Counted from the first letter of the stretch, positions 8,762-18,322 are shown. The stretch is DNA of 64,000 bases from Pseudomonas crudilactis (GCF_013433315.1 NZ_WXVV01000016.1:62001-126000), one strand, 5' to 3'. Numbers and translations: made by a program. The notes: a model not told the origin generated them from the letters alone.

Positions 8762-8900
8762 AATGCATTTCTGGAGCCGGCACAATCGGCTTCGCAATCG
8801 CCAGGATTTAATTTTTGAACACAGCGTTAATTGTCCCAGGCCTGCGCCGCATCCCGGCGATGGCAGTGGAATCCAGCCACGAACTCAGCGTGGGTAAACC

Positions 8901-9590
8901 GTGAGCGTTTCTCTAAGCCGTCTCGAGCGCCAGCTCGGTTACACCTTCAAGGATCAGGAGCTGATGCTGCTGGCCCTCACGCATCGCAGTTTTGCCGGGC
9001 GTAACAACGAACGCCTGGAATTCCTCGGTGATGCCATCCTCAACTTCGTCGCTGGCGAGGCGCTGTTCGATCGCTTCCCGCTGGCCCGCGAAGGCCAGTT
9101 GTCGCGTTTGCGCGCACGCCTGGTAAAAGGTGAGACGCTGGCCGTACTGGCGCGTGGTTTTGACCTTGGCGATTACCTGAGACTGGGCTCCGGCGAGTTG
9201 AAAAGCGGTGGTTTCCGTCGCGAATCGATTCTGGCCGATGCCCTCGAAGCGTTGATCGGTGCGATCTATCTCGATGCCGGTATGGACATGGCGCGTGAGC
9301 GCGTGCTGGCCTGGCTGGCTGGCGAGTTCGAAGGCCTGACGCTGGTCGACACCAACAAGGATCCGAAGACCCGTTTGCAGGAACACCTGCAATCGCGCGG
9401 TTGCGATCTGCCACGCTACGAAGTGGTGGATATCCAGGGTGAGCCGCACTGCCGAACCTTCTTCGTCGAATGCGAAGTTGTCTTACTGAATGAAAAAAGC
9501 CGGGGTCAGGGTGTGAGCCGTCGTATTGCCGAACAGGTAGCGGCCGCTGCAGCACTGATTGCCCTGGGCGTGGAGAATGGCAATGACTGA
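8901..9590 (+). CDS. rnc: Ribonuclease III
   Basis: Double-strand-specific endoribonuclease that processes rRNA precursors and many mRNAs. The catalytic signature ERLEFLGDAIL lies at about residues 37-47, the second acidic cluster is ADALEALIGAIYLD, and a C-terminal dsRNA-binding domain starts near residue 155 (DPKTRLQEHLQ). 229 aa; start GTG 8901. It overlaps era by 8 nt. In many pseudomonads a DUF4845 gene lies between lepB and rnc; only 169 bp is present here and none of it encodes that protein. Confidence 0.97.
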   Translation: MSVSLSRLERQLGYTFKDQELMLLALTHRSFAGRNNERLEFLGDAILNFVAGEALFDRFPLAREGQLSRLRARLVKGETLAVLARGFDLGDYLRLGSGELKSGGFRRESILADALEALIGAIYLDAGMDMARERVLAWLAGEFEGLTLVDTNKDPKTRLQEHLQSRGCDLPRYEVVDIQGEPHCRTFFVECEVVLLNEKSRGQGVSRRIAEQVAAAAALIALGVENGND

Positions 9591-10485
9591 TACAAACGCA
9601 ACTCGCTGTGGCTATGTTGCCATCGTCGGCCGTCCCAACGTCGGTAAGTCGACGCTGCTGAACCACATCCTCGGCCAGAAGCTCGCGATCACTTCGCGCA
9701 AGCCGCAGACCACTCGCCACAACATGCTCGGGATCAAAACCGAAGGTGACGTGCAGGCGATCTACGTCGACACGCCCGGCATGCACAAGGGTGGCGAAAA
9801 GGCCCTGAACCGTTACATGAACAAAACCGCTTCGGCGGCGTTGAAAGACGTCGATGTGGTGATCTTCGTGGTCGATCGCACCAAGTGGACCGACGAAGAC
9901 CAGATGGTGCTGGAGCGCGTGCAATACGTGACCGGCCCACTGATCGTCGCGCTGAACAAGACCGACCGCATCGAAGACAAAGCCGAGCTGATGCCGCACC
10001 TCAGCTGGTTGCAGGAACAACTGCCGAACGCGCAGATCATTCCGATTTCCGCGCAGCACGGGCATAACCTCGAAGCACTGGAAAAGGTCATTGCCGATCA
10101 CCTGCCGGAGAACGATCACTTCTTCCCGGAAGACCAGATCACCGACCGCAGCAGCCGTTTCCTCGCCGCCGAACTGGTACGCGAGAAGATCATGCGCCAG
10201 ATGGGCGCCGAGCTGCCGTACCAGATCACCGTCGAAATCGAAGAGTTCAAGCAGCAGGGCAAAACCTTGCACATCCATGCCTTGATCCTTGTTGAGCGCG
10301 ACGGCCAGAAGAAGATCATCATTGGCGACAAGGGCGAGCGCATCAAGCGCATCGGCACCGAAGCGCGCAAGGATATGGAATTGCTGTTCGACTCCAAGAT
10401 CATGCTCAACCTGTGGGTCAAGGTGAAGGGCGGCTGGTCCGACGACGAGCGTGCGCTGCGTTCGCTGGGTTACGGCGACCTGTAA
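9583..10485 (+). CDS. era: GTPase Era, 16S rRNA maturation factor
   Basis: Essential GTPase that binds the 3' end of 16S rRNA and assists 30S assembly. G1 GRPNVGKST, G2 region TTRHNMLGI, G3 DTPGMHKG and G4 NKTD are present, then a C-terminal KH domain (IIIGDKGERIKRIG). In-frame starts lie at 9559, 9577 and 9583. The ATG at 9583 (MTDTNATRCGY, 300 aa) has GGAG 7 nt upstream, whereas the one at 9577 is only 1 nt from it. It overlaps the rnc end. Confidence 0.97.
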   Translation: MTDTNATRCGYVAIVGRPNVGKSTLLNHILGQKLAITSRKPQTTRHNMLGIKTEGDVQAIYVDTPGMHKGGEKALNRYMNKTASAALKDVDVVIFVVDRTKWTDEDQMVLERVQYVTGPLIVALNKTDRIEDKAELMPHLSWLQEQLPNAQIIPISAQHGHNLEALEKVIADHLPENDHFFPEDQITDRSSRFLAAELVREKIMRQMGAELPYQITVEIEEFKQQGKTLHIHALILVERDGQKKIIIGDKGERIKRIGTEARKDMELLFDSKIMLNLWVKVKGGWSDDERALRSLGYGDL

Positions 10486-10514
10486 GTACGCGGTTGTCGC
10501 AACACCGAAAAAAC

Positions 10515-10606
10515 CTGTGGGAGCGAGCTTGCTCGCGAAGGCGTAGTGCCAGACGACATATTTGTTGACTGACACCCTGCATTCGCGAGCAAGCTCGCTC
10601 CCACAG
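10515..10606. repeat. REPIN-type inverted repeat
   Basis: Arms CTGTGGGAGCGAGCTTGCTC... and the reverse complement ...GAGCAAGCTCGCTCCCACAG flank about 45 bp of variable sequence. This is the commonest dispersed repeat in the window. It lies between era and recO. Confidence 0.9.
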
Positions 10607-10652
10607 TGGTTTTGGGGTGAATATAAAACCGCGTTTTATCCATGAGAGTTCC

Positions 10653-11342
10653 ATGTCCTCAAACCCGCCTCCCGCCCAACCCGCCTACGTCCTGCACTCC
10701 CGCGCCTACCGCGAAACCAGTGCGTTGGTGGATTTCCTCACGCCGCAAGGGCGGCTGCGGGCGGTGTTGCGCAGTGCGCGGGGCAAGGCCGGGACGTTGG
10801 CGCGACCATTCGTGTCGCTGGAAGTCGAATTTCGTGGCAAGGGTGAGTTGAAGAATGTCGGGCGCATGGAGAGTTCTGGCACTTCGGCGTGGCTCAACGG
10901 CGAGGCACTGTTCAGCGGTCTCTATCTCAATGAGTTGCTGATCCGTCTGCTGCCGGCCGAAGATCCGCATCCGGGTGTATTCGATCACTATGCCGCGACC
11001 TTGCTGGCATTGGCTGAAGGTAGACCGCTTGAGCCATTGCTGCGCTCCTTCGAATGGCGTCTGCTGGACGACCTCGGTTACGGTTTTTCCCTGAACACTG
11101 ATATCCATGGCGAGCCTGTCGCGGCGGACGGCCTCTATCGCCTGCAAGTGGATGCGGGGCTTGAGAGGGTTTTCCTGCTGCAACCCGGTCTGTTCAACGG
11201 CGTTGAATTACTGGCCATGGCCGAAGCCGACTGGTCCGCCCCCGGCGCGCTGTCCGCGGCCAAGCGCTTGATGCGTCAGGCCTTGGCTGTTCACCTGGGC
11301 GGTCGTCCTCTCGTCAGTCGCGAGCTGTTTCGCAAGCCCTGA
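10653..11342 (+). CDS. recO: DNA repair protein RecO
   Basis: Loads RecA onto SSB-coated gaps with RecR in the RecF pathway and anneals DNA strands. An N-terminal OB-fold (YVLHSRAYRETSALVDFLTPQGRL) is followed by a helical domain (LYLNELLIRLLPAEDPH). The family's zinc cysteines are absent, as in other Pseudomonas RecO. The frame is open upstream into the repeat; ATG 10653 (MSSNPPPAQP, 229 aa) fits the family. pdxJ starts 39 nt later. Confidence 0.95.
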   Translation: MSSNPPPAQPAYVLHSRAYRETSALVDFLTPQGRLRAVLRSARGKAGTLARPFVSLEVEFRGKGELKNVGRMESSGTSAWLNGEALFSGLYLNELLIRLLPAEDPHPGVFDHYAATLLALAEGRPLEPLLRSFEWRLLDDLGYGFSLNTDIHGEPVAADGLYRLQVDAGLERVFLLQPGLFNGVELLAMAEADWSAPGALSAAKRLMRQALAVHLGGRPLVSRELFRKP

Positions 11343-11381
11343 TATGCTGTGCGCCGAATCTCTCAATTCAGGAGCGCATCC

Positions 11382-12128
11382 GTGACCACCAGCAATCGCA
11401 TTCTTCTTGGCGTGAACATCGACCACGTCGCCACCCTGCGTCAGGCCCGTGGCACGCGCTACCCTGATCCGGTCAAAGCGGCGCTGGACGCGGAAGAGGC
11501 GGGCGCTGATGGCATTACCGTGCACCTGCGTGAAGACCGCCGGCACATTCAAGAGCGCGATGTACTGTTGCTCAAGGACGTGCTGCAAACCCGCATGAAC
11601 TTCGAAATGGGCGTCACCGAAGAAATGATGGCATTCGCCGAGCGCATCCGGCCGGCGCACATTTGCCTGGTCCCGGAAACCCGCCAGGAGCTGACTACCG
11701 AAGGCGGTCTGGATGTAGCGGGTCAGGAAGAGCGCATCAAGGCAGCGGTCGAGCGTCTGTCGAAGATCGGCAGCGAAGTGTCGCTGTTCATCGATGCTGA
11801 TGAGCGGCAGATTGCGGCGTCGAAGCGTGTTGGCGCTCCAGCCATCGAGTTGCACACCGGTCGTTATGCCGATGCCGAAACCCCGACCGAAGTGGCTGAA
11901 GAGCTCAAGCGCGTTGCCGATGGCGTGGCGTTTGGTTTGGCCCAAGGCTTGATCGTAAACGCGGGTCACGGCTTGCACTACCACAACGTTGAAGCCGTCG
12001 CGGCAATCAAGGGCATTAACGAACTGAACATCGGCCACGCGCTGGTGGCGCATGCGTTGTTCGTCGGCTTCAAGTCCGCGGTATCCGAGATGAAAGCGCT
12101 GATCCTGGCTGCCGCGTTGAAAGGCTAA
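11382..12128 (+). CDS. pdxJ: Pyridoxine 5'-phosphate synthase
   Basis: TIM-barrel enzyme condensing 3-amino-2-oxopropyl phosphate with 1-deoxyxylulose 5-phosphate, the last ring-forming step of vitamin B6 synthesis. Signatures: GVNIDHVATLRQARG near residue 8, GADGITVHLREDRRHI, VNAGHGLHYHN near the C-terminus. GTG 11382 has AGGAG 7 nt upstream and yields 248 aa; the longer open frame begins before this and is not used. Downstream is a REPIN, then convergent mltF. Confidence 0.97.
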   Translation: MTTSNRILLGVNIDHVATLRQARGTRYPDPVKAALDAEEAGADGITVHLREDRRHIQERDVLLLKDVLQTRMNFEMGVTEEMMAFAERIRPAHICLVPETRQELTTEGGLDVAGQEERIKAAVERLSKIGSEVSLFIDADERQIAASKRVGAPAIELHTGRYADAETPTEVAEELKRVADGVAFGLAQGLIVNAGHGLHYHNVEAVAAIKGINELNIGHALVAHALFVGFKSAVSEMKALILAAALKG

Positions 12129-12146
12129 AGGTCAACGCATAACCCC

Positions 12147-12236
12147 TGTGGGAGCGAGCCTGCTCGCGAAAGCGGTGTATCAGTCAAGCATGATATCGAC
12201 TGACACGACGCCTTCGCGAGCAGGCTCGCTCCCACA
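12147..12236. repeat. REPIN-type inverted repeat
   Basis: TGTGGGAGCGAGCCTGCTCG... and its inverted partner lie between the convergent pdxJ and mltF genes; the paired arms could also act as a bidirectional transcription stop. Confidence 0.9.
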
Positions 12237-12255
12237 TTTGTTTTTGGGGTGTTGG

Positions 12256-13716
12256 CTAGAGCGGGGCAGGTTCTTGCGCGGGTTTTGACTTGTCGATGCC
12301 AGGCACATGCAGATTGCCCTCAGCCACCTGATCGCCTTCAAGCTGCGGCTGCGTCACCCAGGTCAAAATGTCGTAGTAGCGACGAATGTTCGCCACAAAA
12401 TGCACCGGCTCGCCGCCCCGGGCGTAGCCATAACGCGTCTTGCTATACCACTGCTTCTGCGACAGGCGCGGCAGGATCTTCTTCACGTCCAGCCATTTGT
12501 CCGGGTTCAACCCTTCCTTGGCCGTCAGTTTGCGCGCGTCATCGAGGTGACCGCTGCCCACGTTGTAGGCTGCCAGGGCGAACCAGGTGCGATCCGGCTC
12601 CTTGATCGAGTCGTCGAGCTGATCCTTCATATAAGCCAGGTATTTCGCCCCGCCCATAATGCTTTGCTTCGGATCGAGGCGGTTGGACACGCCCATCGCC
12701 TGCGCGGTGTTCTGGGTCAGCATCATCAGGCCGCGCACGCCGGTTTTCGAGGTGACGGTCGGCTGCCACAGCGATTCCTGATAGCCGATGGCCGCGAGCA
12801 GGCGCCAGTCGACTTTCTCTTTCTTCGCGTAATTCTTGAAGTGCTGTTCGTATTTCGGCAGGCGCTGCTGCAAGTGCTGGGCGAAGGTCGTGGCGCCCAT
12901 GTAGCCGAGGACATCGACGTGGCCGTAGTAGCGATCCTTCAGGCGTTGCAGGGTGCCGTTCTTCTGCACCTTGTCCAGATACGCGTTGATTTCGTTGAGC
13001 AGACTGTTGTCTTCGCCCGGACCAACCGCCCAGCTCTGGCTGCGCGCATCGCCGAGGTCGAAGGCCACGCGAATATTGGTGAAGTACACCTGATTCATCG
13101 CCACTTCGTTGGAGTCGACCAGGGTCAGGTCAATCTGGCCTTCATCAACCATGCGCAACAGGTCGACCACTTCAACCGCGTCGGACTCTTCGTATTCGAT
13201 ACCGGGAAATTTCTTTTTCAGCTCTGCCAATTGTTCGGCGTGAGTGCTGCCCTTGAGCACCATGATCTTCTTGCCGACCAGATCACCGGGATCGGTCGGC
13301 CGCGACTGGCCATTGCGATAGATGATCTGCGGGGTGACCTCAAGATAGGAATGCGAGAACCGCACCTGCTGCTTGCGCTGATCGCTGCTGACCAGACCGG
13401 CGGCGGCCAGCACCGGGCCGTTCGGCTTGCCGATCTGGTCGAACAGGTCGTCGAGGTTGTCGGCGGTCTCGATCTTCAGTTCTACGCCCAAATCGTCGGC
13501 GAAACGCTTCACCAGCTCGTATTCGAAGCCGGTTTCACCGCTGCGATCCTGAAAGTAGGTGGCGGGGCTGTTACGGGTAATCACCCGCAGCACACCATCC
13601 TCCTTTACGCGCTCGAGTGTGTTGGGTTTATCAACACAGCCACCGAGCATCAGGAAGAGTCCGGTTGCGATCAGCCATTTGGCGTACCGCGGACGCAAAG
13701 CCGTTGGAAAAAACAT
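12256..13716 (-). CDS. mltF: Membrane-bound lytic murein transglycosylase F
   Basis: Cleaves peptidoglycan glycan strands to 1,6-anhydromuropeptides at the outer membrane. A signal peptide ends in a lipobox-like MLGGC near residue 27. An SBP_bac_3 regulatory domain (about 40-270) precedes the SLT domain. The catalytic glutamate is in AIGYQESLWQP; GVRGLMMLTQNTA, AAYNVGSGHL and ARGGEPVHFVANIRRYY are the other SLT motifs. 486 aa, normal. Divergent from purL, as in other pseudomonads. Confidence 0.96.
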   Translation of the reverse strand: MFFPTALRPRYAKWLIATGLFLMLGGCVDKPNTLERVKEDGVLRVITRNSPATYFQDRSGETGFEYELVKRFADDLGVELKIETADNLDDLFDQIGKPNGPVLAAAGLVSSDQRKQQVRFSHSYLEVTPQIIYRNGQSRPTDPGDLVGKKIMVLKGSTHAEQLAELKKKFPGIEYEESDAVEVVDLLRMVDEGQIDLTLVDSNEVAMNQVYFTNIRVAFDLGDARSQSWAVGPGEDNSLLNEINAYLDKVQKNGTLQRLKDRYYGHVDVLGYMGATTFAQHLQQRLPKYEQHFKNYAKKEKVDWRLLAAIGYQESLWQPTVTSKTGVRGLMMLTQNTAQAMGVSNRLDPKQSIMGGAKYLAYMKDQLDDSIKEPDRTWFALAAYNVGSGHLDDARKLTAKEGLNPDKWLDVKKILPRLSQKQWYSKTRYGYARGGEPVHFVANIRRYYDILTWVTQPQLEGDQVAEGNLHVPGIDKSKPAQEPAPL

Positions 13717-13953
13717 CTGCGCAGTATACGCAAACGGCCACGGGCGCCATATCTCGACAGTGCAGGGCGAGTCTGCTAGCGATCACAGAATCGGGTTAAA
13801 CCCCGCAGAAACGGGCCTTCACGGCTTTTTGTTACAGTAAAAATAAGCCATCGTGAAACACGCGATTTACCTGACTCTGGAGGCAGAAACACAGATTGGT
13901 GTCCGAGTGCAACCGTGCGTAGCGTTTCGGGTGATGTTGAGGGCGGTTTAGGC

Positions 13954-13959
13954 TAGAAT
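13954..13959 (+). promoter_or_regulatory. -10 element upstream of purL
   Basis: TAGAAT at 13954-13959, 43 nt before the purL ATG, is the best -10 match; no convincing -35 is correctly spaced. The 285-bp divergent mltF/purL interval otherwise shows no gene. Confidence 0.4.
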
Positions 13960-14001
13960 GCACGGCCTCAAAGCACACCCCTTCCCGAGGCTGTCCCGAA
14001 G

Positions 14002-17000
14002 ATGTTGATCCTGCGCGGCGCTCCTGCCCTTTCTGCCTTTCGCCACAGCAAACTCCTTGAGCAACTGAGCCAGAAGGTTCCAGCTGTCAGTGGCCTGTAT
14101 GCTGAATTCGCTCACTTCGCCGAAGTCACCGGCGTCCTGACCGGCGACGAACAGCAGGTGCTAGCGCGCCTTCTGAAGTACGGCCCAAGCGTTCCGGTAC
14201 AAGAGCCGACCGGTCGTCTGTTTCTGGTGTTGCCGCGTTTCGGCACCATCTCGCCATGGTCGAGCAAGGCCAGCGACATCGCCCGCAACTGCGGCCTGAG
14301 CAAGATCCAGCGTCTGGAGCGCGGTATCGCCTTCTACGTTGCCGGTCAGTTCAGCGAAGCCGAAGCCCAGCAGATTGCCGACGTGCTGCATGACCGCATG
14401 ACTCAAATCGTGCTGGCCAACCTTGAACAGGCCGCCGGTCTGTTCAGCCACGCCGAACCGAAGCCGCTGACGGCCATCGACATCCTCGGTGGTGGTCGCG
14501 CCGCGCTGGAAAAAGCCAACACCGAGCTGGGCCTCGCCCTGGCCGAAGACGAAATCGACTATCTGGTCGATGCCTTCAACGGTCTCAAGCGCAACCCGCA
14601 CGACATCGAACTGATGATGTTCGCCCAGGCCAACTCCGAGCACTGCCGTCACAAGATCTTCAACGCCAGTTGGGATATTGATGGCGAGAACCAGGAAAAA
14701 AGCCTGTTCGGCATGATCAAGAACACCTACGTGATGCACAGCGAAGGCGTTCTGTCGGCTTATAAGGACAACGCCTCGGTGATCGTCGGCAACGTTGCCG
14801 GCCGTTTCTTCCCGAATCCTGAAACCCGCCAGTACGGCGCGGTGCAGGAGCCGGTGCACATCCTGATGAAGGTTGAAACCCACAACCACCCGACCGCGAT
14901 TGCTCCGTTCCCGGGCGCGTCGACCGGTTCCGGCGGCGAAATCCGTGACGAAGGTGCAACCGGTCGTGGCGCCAAGCCAAAGGCTGGCCTGACCGGTTTC
15001 ACTGTATCCAACCTGCAGATCCCGGGCTTCGAACAGCCGTGGGAAGTGCCGTACGGCAAGCCTGAGCGCATCGTTACCGCGCTGGACATCATGATCGAAG
15101 GCCCGCTCGGCGGCGCCGCGTTCAACAACGAATTCGGCCGTCCGGCCCTGACCGGCTACTTCCGTACCTTCGAACAATCGATCACCACCCCGCACGGTGA
15201 CGAAGTTCGTGGTTACCACAAGCCGATCATGCTCGCTGGCGGCATGGGCAACATCCGCGAAGAACACGTCAAGAAAGGCGAGATCGTCGTTGGCTCCAAG
15301 CTGATCGTGCTCGGCGGCCCGGCGATGTTGATCGGTCTGGGTGGCGGCGCCGCTTCCTCGATGGCCACCGGCACCAGCTCGGCGGATCTCGACTTCGCTT
15401 CCGTACAGCGTGAAAACCCAGAAATGGAACGTCGCTGCCAGGAAGTCATCGACCGTTGCTGGCAACTGGGTGACAAAAACCCGATCAGCTTCATCCACGA
15501 CGTGGGGGCCGGCGGTCTGTCCAACGCCTTCCCGGAACTGGTCAACGACGGTGACCGCGGTGGCCGTTTCGAACTGCGCAACATTCCAAACGACGAGCCG
15601 GGCATGGCCCCGCACGAAATCTGGTCCAACGAATCCCAGGAACGTTACGTTCTGGCGGTCGGCCCGGAAGACTTCGAGCGCTTCCAGGCGATCTGCGAAC
15701 GCGAGCGCTGCCCGTTTGCCGTTGTTGGTGAAGCCACTGCCGAACCGCAACTGACCGTGACCGACAGCCACTTCGGCAACAACCCGGTGGACATGCCACT
15801 GGAAGTGTTGCTGGGCAAAGCCCCGCGCATGCACCGTTCGGTGGTTCGTGAAGCCGAGCTGGGCGATGACTTCGATCCGTCGAACCTCGACATCAGCGAA
15901 AGCATCGAACGCGTTCTGCATCACCCGGCCGTGGCGAGCAAAAGCTTCCTGATCACCATCGGCGACCGCACCATCACCGGCCTCGTGGCCCGTGACCAAA
16001 TGGTCGGCCCGTGGCAGGTTCCGGTGGCTGACGTTGCCGTCACCGCCACCAGTTTCGACGTTTACACCGGTGAAGCCATGGCGATGGGCGAGCGTACTCC
16101 GCTGGCATTGCTGGACGCCCCGGCGTCGGGCCGCATGGCCATCGGCGAAACCCTGACCAACATCGCTGCTTCGCGCATCAACAAGATCTCCGACATCAAA
16201 CTGTCGGCGAACTGGATGTCGGCTGCCGGCCACCCGGGCGAAGACGCGCGTCTGTACGACACCGTGAAAGCGGTTGGTATGGAACTGTGCCCTGAGCTGG
16301 GTATCACCATTCCGGTGGGCAAGGACTCGATGTCCATGGCCACTCGCTGGAACGATAACGGCGAAGAAAAAACCGTGACCTCGCCGATGTCCCTGATCGT
16401 GACCGGTTTCGCGCCAGTGGCTGACATCCGTCAGACCCTGACCCCGGAACTGCGCATGGACAAGGGCACCACCGACCTGATCCTGATCGACCTCGGTCGC
16501 GGTCAGAACCGTATGGGTGCTTCGATCCTTGCACAGGTTCACGGCAAGCTCGGCAAACACGCGCCGGACGTCGATGACGCCGAAGACCTGAAAGCCTTCT
16601 TCGCCGTGATCCAGGGCTTGAACGCCGATGGTCATCTGCTGGCGTACCACGACCGCTCCGACGGTGGTCTGCTGACTTCCGTGGTGGAAATGGCCTTCGC
16701 CGGTCACTGCGGTCTGAGCCTGAACCTCGACAGCGTTGCCGAGTCTTCGGCCGAAATCGCTGCGATCCTGTTCAACGAAGAACTGGGTGCGGTGATCCAG
16801 GTTCGTCAGGACGCCACGCCAGACATTCTCGCGCAGTTCAGCGCGGCCGGTCTGGGCGACTGCGTGTCGGTGATCGGTCAGCCAATGAACAACGGCCAGA
16901 TCAACATCACCTTCAACGGTGACACCGTGTTCGAAGGTCAGCGTCGTCTGCTGCAACGTACCTGGGCTGAAACCAGCTACCAGATCCAGCGTCTGCGCGA

Positions 17001-17898
17001 TAACGCCGACTGCGCCGAGCAAGAGTTCGACGTGCTGCTGGAAGAAGACAACCCGGGCCTGAGCGTCAAGCTGAGCTACGACGTCAACCAGGACATCGCC
17101 GCGCCTTACATCAAGAAAGGCATTCGCCCACAGGTTGCCGTGCTGCGTGAGCAGGGCGTCAACGGTCAGGTGGAAATGGCGGCGGCGTTCGACCGCGCCG
17201 GTTTCAACGCGATCGACGTGCACATGAGCGACATCCTCGCTGGCCGTGTCGACCTGAACGAGTTCAAAGGTCTGGTGGCGTGCGGTGGTTTCTCCTACGG
17301 CGACGTGCTTGGCGCCGGTGAAGGCTGGGCCAAGTCGGCGCTGTTCAACAGCCGTGCCCGCGATGCGTTCCAGGGCTTCTTCGAGCGTAACGACAGCTTC
17401 ACCCTCGGCGTGTGCAACGGTTGTCAGATGATGTCCAACCTGCACGAGCTGATCCCGGGCAGCGAGTTCTGGCCGCACTTCGTGCGTAACCGTTCCGAGC
17501 AGTTCGAAGCGCGCGTGGCGATGGTGCAGATTCAGGAATCGAACTCGATCTTCCTGCAGGGCATGGCCGGTTCGCGTATGCCGATCGCCATTGCTCACGG
17601 TGAAGGTCACGCTGAGTTCTCCAGCGAAGAAGCACTGCTGGAAGCCGATCTGTCCGGTTGCGTGGCGATGCGTTTCGTCGACAACCATGGCAAGGTCACC
17701 GAGTCGTATCCGGCCAACCCGAACGGTTCGCCGCGCGGGATTACCGGTCTCACCAGCCGTGATGGCCGTGTGACGATCATGATGCCGCACCCGGAGCGTG
17801 TGTTCCGCGCGGTGCAGAACTCGTGGCGTTCGGAAGACTGGAACGAAGATGCACCTTGGATGCGTATGTTCCGTAATGCTCGCGTTTGGGTGAACTAA
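14002..17898 (+). CDS. purL: Phosphoribosylformylglycinamidine synthase
   Basis: Large single-chain FGAM synthase (1298 aa), step 4 of purine biosynthesis: ATP-dependent amidation of FGAR with glutamine. It has an N-terminal PurS-like domain, a linker, two AIRS-like halves (HCRHKIFNASW; metal/ATP region ETHNHPTAIAPFPGASTGSGG) and a C-terminal class I glutamine amidotransferase. The nucleophile is the Cys in GVCNGCQMM, with HGEGHAEF and the HPER triad end. Start ATG 14002. It is monocistronic or reads into the adjoining small gene 5 nt away. Confidence 0.98.
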   Translation: MLILRGAPALSAFRHSKLLEQLSQKVPAVSGLYAEFAHFAEVTGVLTGDEQQVLARLLKYGPSVPVQEPTGRLFLVLPRFGTISPWSSKASDIARNCGLSKIQRLERGIAFYVAGQFSEAEAQQIADVLHDRMTQIVLANLEQAAGLFSHAEPKPLTAIDILGGGRAALEKANTELGLALAEDEIDYLVDAFNGLKRNPHDIELMMFAQANSEHCRHKIFNASWDIDGENQEKSLFGMIKNTYVMHSEGVLSAYKDNASVIVGNVAGRFFPNPETRQYGAVQEPVHILMKVETHNHPTAIAPFPGASTGSGGEIRDEGATGRGAKPKAGLTGFTVSNLQIPGFEQPWEVPYGKPERIVTALDIMIEGPLGGAAFNNEFGRPALTGYFRTFEQSITTPHGDEVRGYHKPIMLAGGMGNIREEHVKKGEIVVGSKLIVLGGPAMLIGLGGGAASSMATGTSSADLDFASVQRENPEMERRCQEVIDRCWQLGDKNPISFIHDVGAGGLSNAFPELVNDGDRGGRFELRNIPNDEPGMAPHEIWSNESQERYVLAVGPEDFERFQAICERERCPFAVVGEATAEPQLTVTDSHFGNNPVDMPLEVLLGKAPRMHRSVVREAELGDDFDPSNLDISESIERVLHHPAVASKSFLITIGDRTITGLVARDQMVGPWQVPVADVAVTATSFDVYTGEAMAMGERTPLALLDAPASGRMAIGETLTNIAASRINKISDIKLSANWMSAAGHPGEDARLYDTVKAVGMELCPELGITIPVGKDSMSMATRWNDNGEEKTVTSPMSLIVTGFAPVADIRQTLTPELRMDKGTTDLILIDLGRGQNRMGASILAQVHGKLGKHAPDVDDAEDLKAFFAVIQGLNADGHLLAYHDRSDGGLLTSVVEMAFAGHCGLSLNLDSVAESSAEIAAILFNEELGAVIQVRQDATPDILAQFSAAGLGDCVSVIGQPMNNGQINITFNGDTVFEGQRRLLQRTWAETSYQIQRLRDNADCAEQEFDVLLEEDNPGLSVKLSYDVNQDIAAPYIKKGIRPQVAVLREQGVNGQVEMAAAFDRAGFNAIDVHMSDILAGRVDLNEFKGLVACGGFSYGDVLGAGEGWAKSALFNSRARDAFQGFFERNDSFTLGVCNGCQMMSNLHELIPGSEFWPHFVRNRSEQFEARVAMVQIQESNSIFLQGMAGSRMPIAIAHGEGHAEFSSEEALLEADLSGCVAMRFVDNHGKVTESYPANPNGSPRGITGLTSRDGRVTIMMPHPERVFRAVQNSWRSEDWNEDAPWMRMFRNARVWVN

Positions 17899-17903
17899 GA
17901 CCT

Positions 17904-18215
17904 GTGTACAAGCTCGCCTTTTTTGTTCCTGACAGTCATGTCGAGGTGGTCAAAGGGGCTGTGTTCGCTGCCGGTGGTGGGCGGATCGGTGACTATGACC
18001 ACTGTGCCTGGCAGGTGCTCGGTCTGGGGCAGTTTCGACCGTTGGACGGCAGTCAGCCGTTCATGGGCGAGGCGGGGCGGGTTGAGCGGGTTGAGGAATG
18101 GAAGGTTGAGCTTGTAGTGGCGGATGAGTTGATCGTTGCTGTAGTGGCGGCGCTCAAGTTGAGCCATCCCTACGAGACGCCGGCTTATGAGGTGTGGCGG
18201 CTGGAAGATTTCTGA
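17904..18215 (+). CDS. NIF3/YqfO-like small protein (103 aa)
   Basis: Stand-alone version of the CutA-like domain inserted in YqfO/NIF3 proteins. It begins MYKLAFFVPDSHVEVVKGAVFAAGGG and ends HPYETPAYEVWRLEDF, the conserved tail of this family. Its biochemical role is unknown. GTG 17904 lies 5 nt after the purL stop; co-transcription with purL is likely, and a strong terminator follows. The frame continues upstream into purL, but MYKLAFF is the family start. Confidence 0.9.
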   Translation: MYKLAFFVPDSHVEVVKGAVFAAGGGRIGDYDHCAWQVLGLGQFRPLDGSQPFMGEAGRVERVEEWKVELVVADELIVAVVAALKLSHPYETPAYEVWRLEDF

Positions 18216-18238
18216 TCTTTCTTGCTGCTGAAATGGGA

Positions 18239-18272
18239 AACCCGCAGATGAGTGATTGTCTGCGGGTTTTTT
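18239..18272 (+). terminator. Rho-independent terminator after purL/NIF3-like gene
   Basis: AACCCGCAGA and TCTGCGGGTT form a 10-bp perfect stem, then a T-run to 18272. It ends the purL transcription unit. Confidence 0.9.
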
Positions 18273-18294
18273 GTTGCCTGCGATTTGCTTTTCT

Positions 18295-18322
18295 GTAGGA
18301 GTGAGCCTGCTCGCGATGGCGC
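18295..18322. repeat. Solitary REP-type half-element
   Basis: TGTAGGAGTGAGCCTGCTCG matches one arm of the pair at 43592-43682, but no inverted partner is found nearby: an isolated REP. Confidence 0.7.

Noticed and set aside
14161..17790. A 1209-codon open frame on the minus strand
   Set aside because: It lies exactly antisense to purL. High-GC third-position bias leaves the opposite frame open; the translation is His/Gln/Val-rich with no domain.
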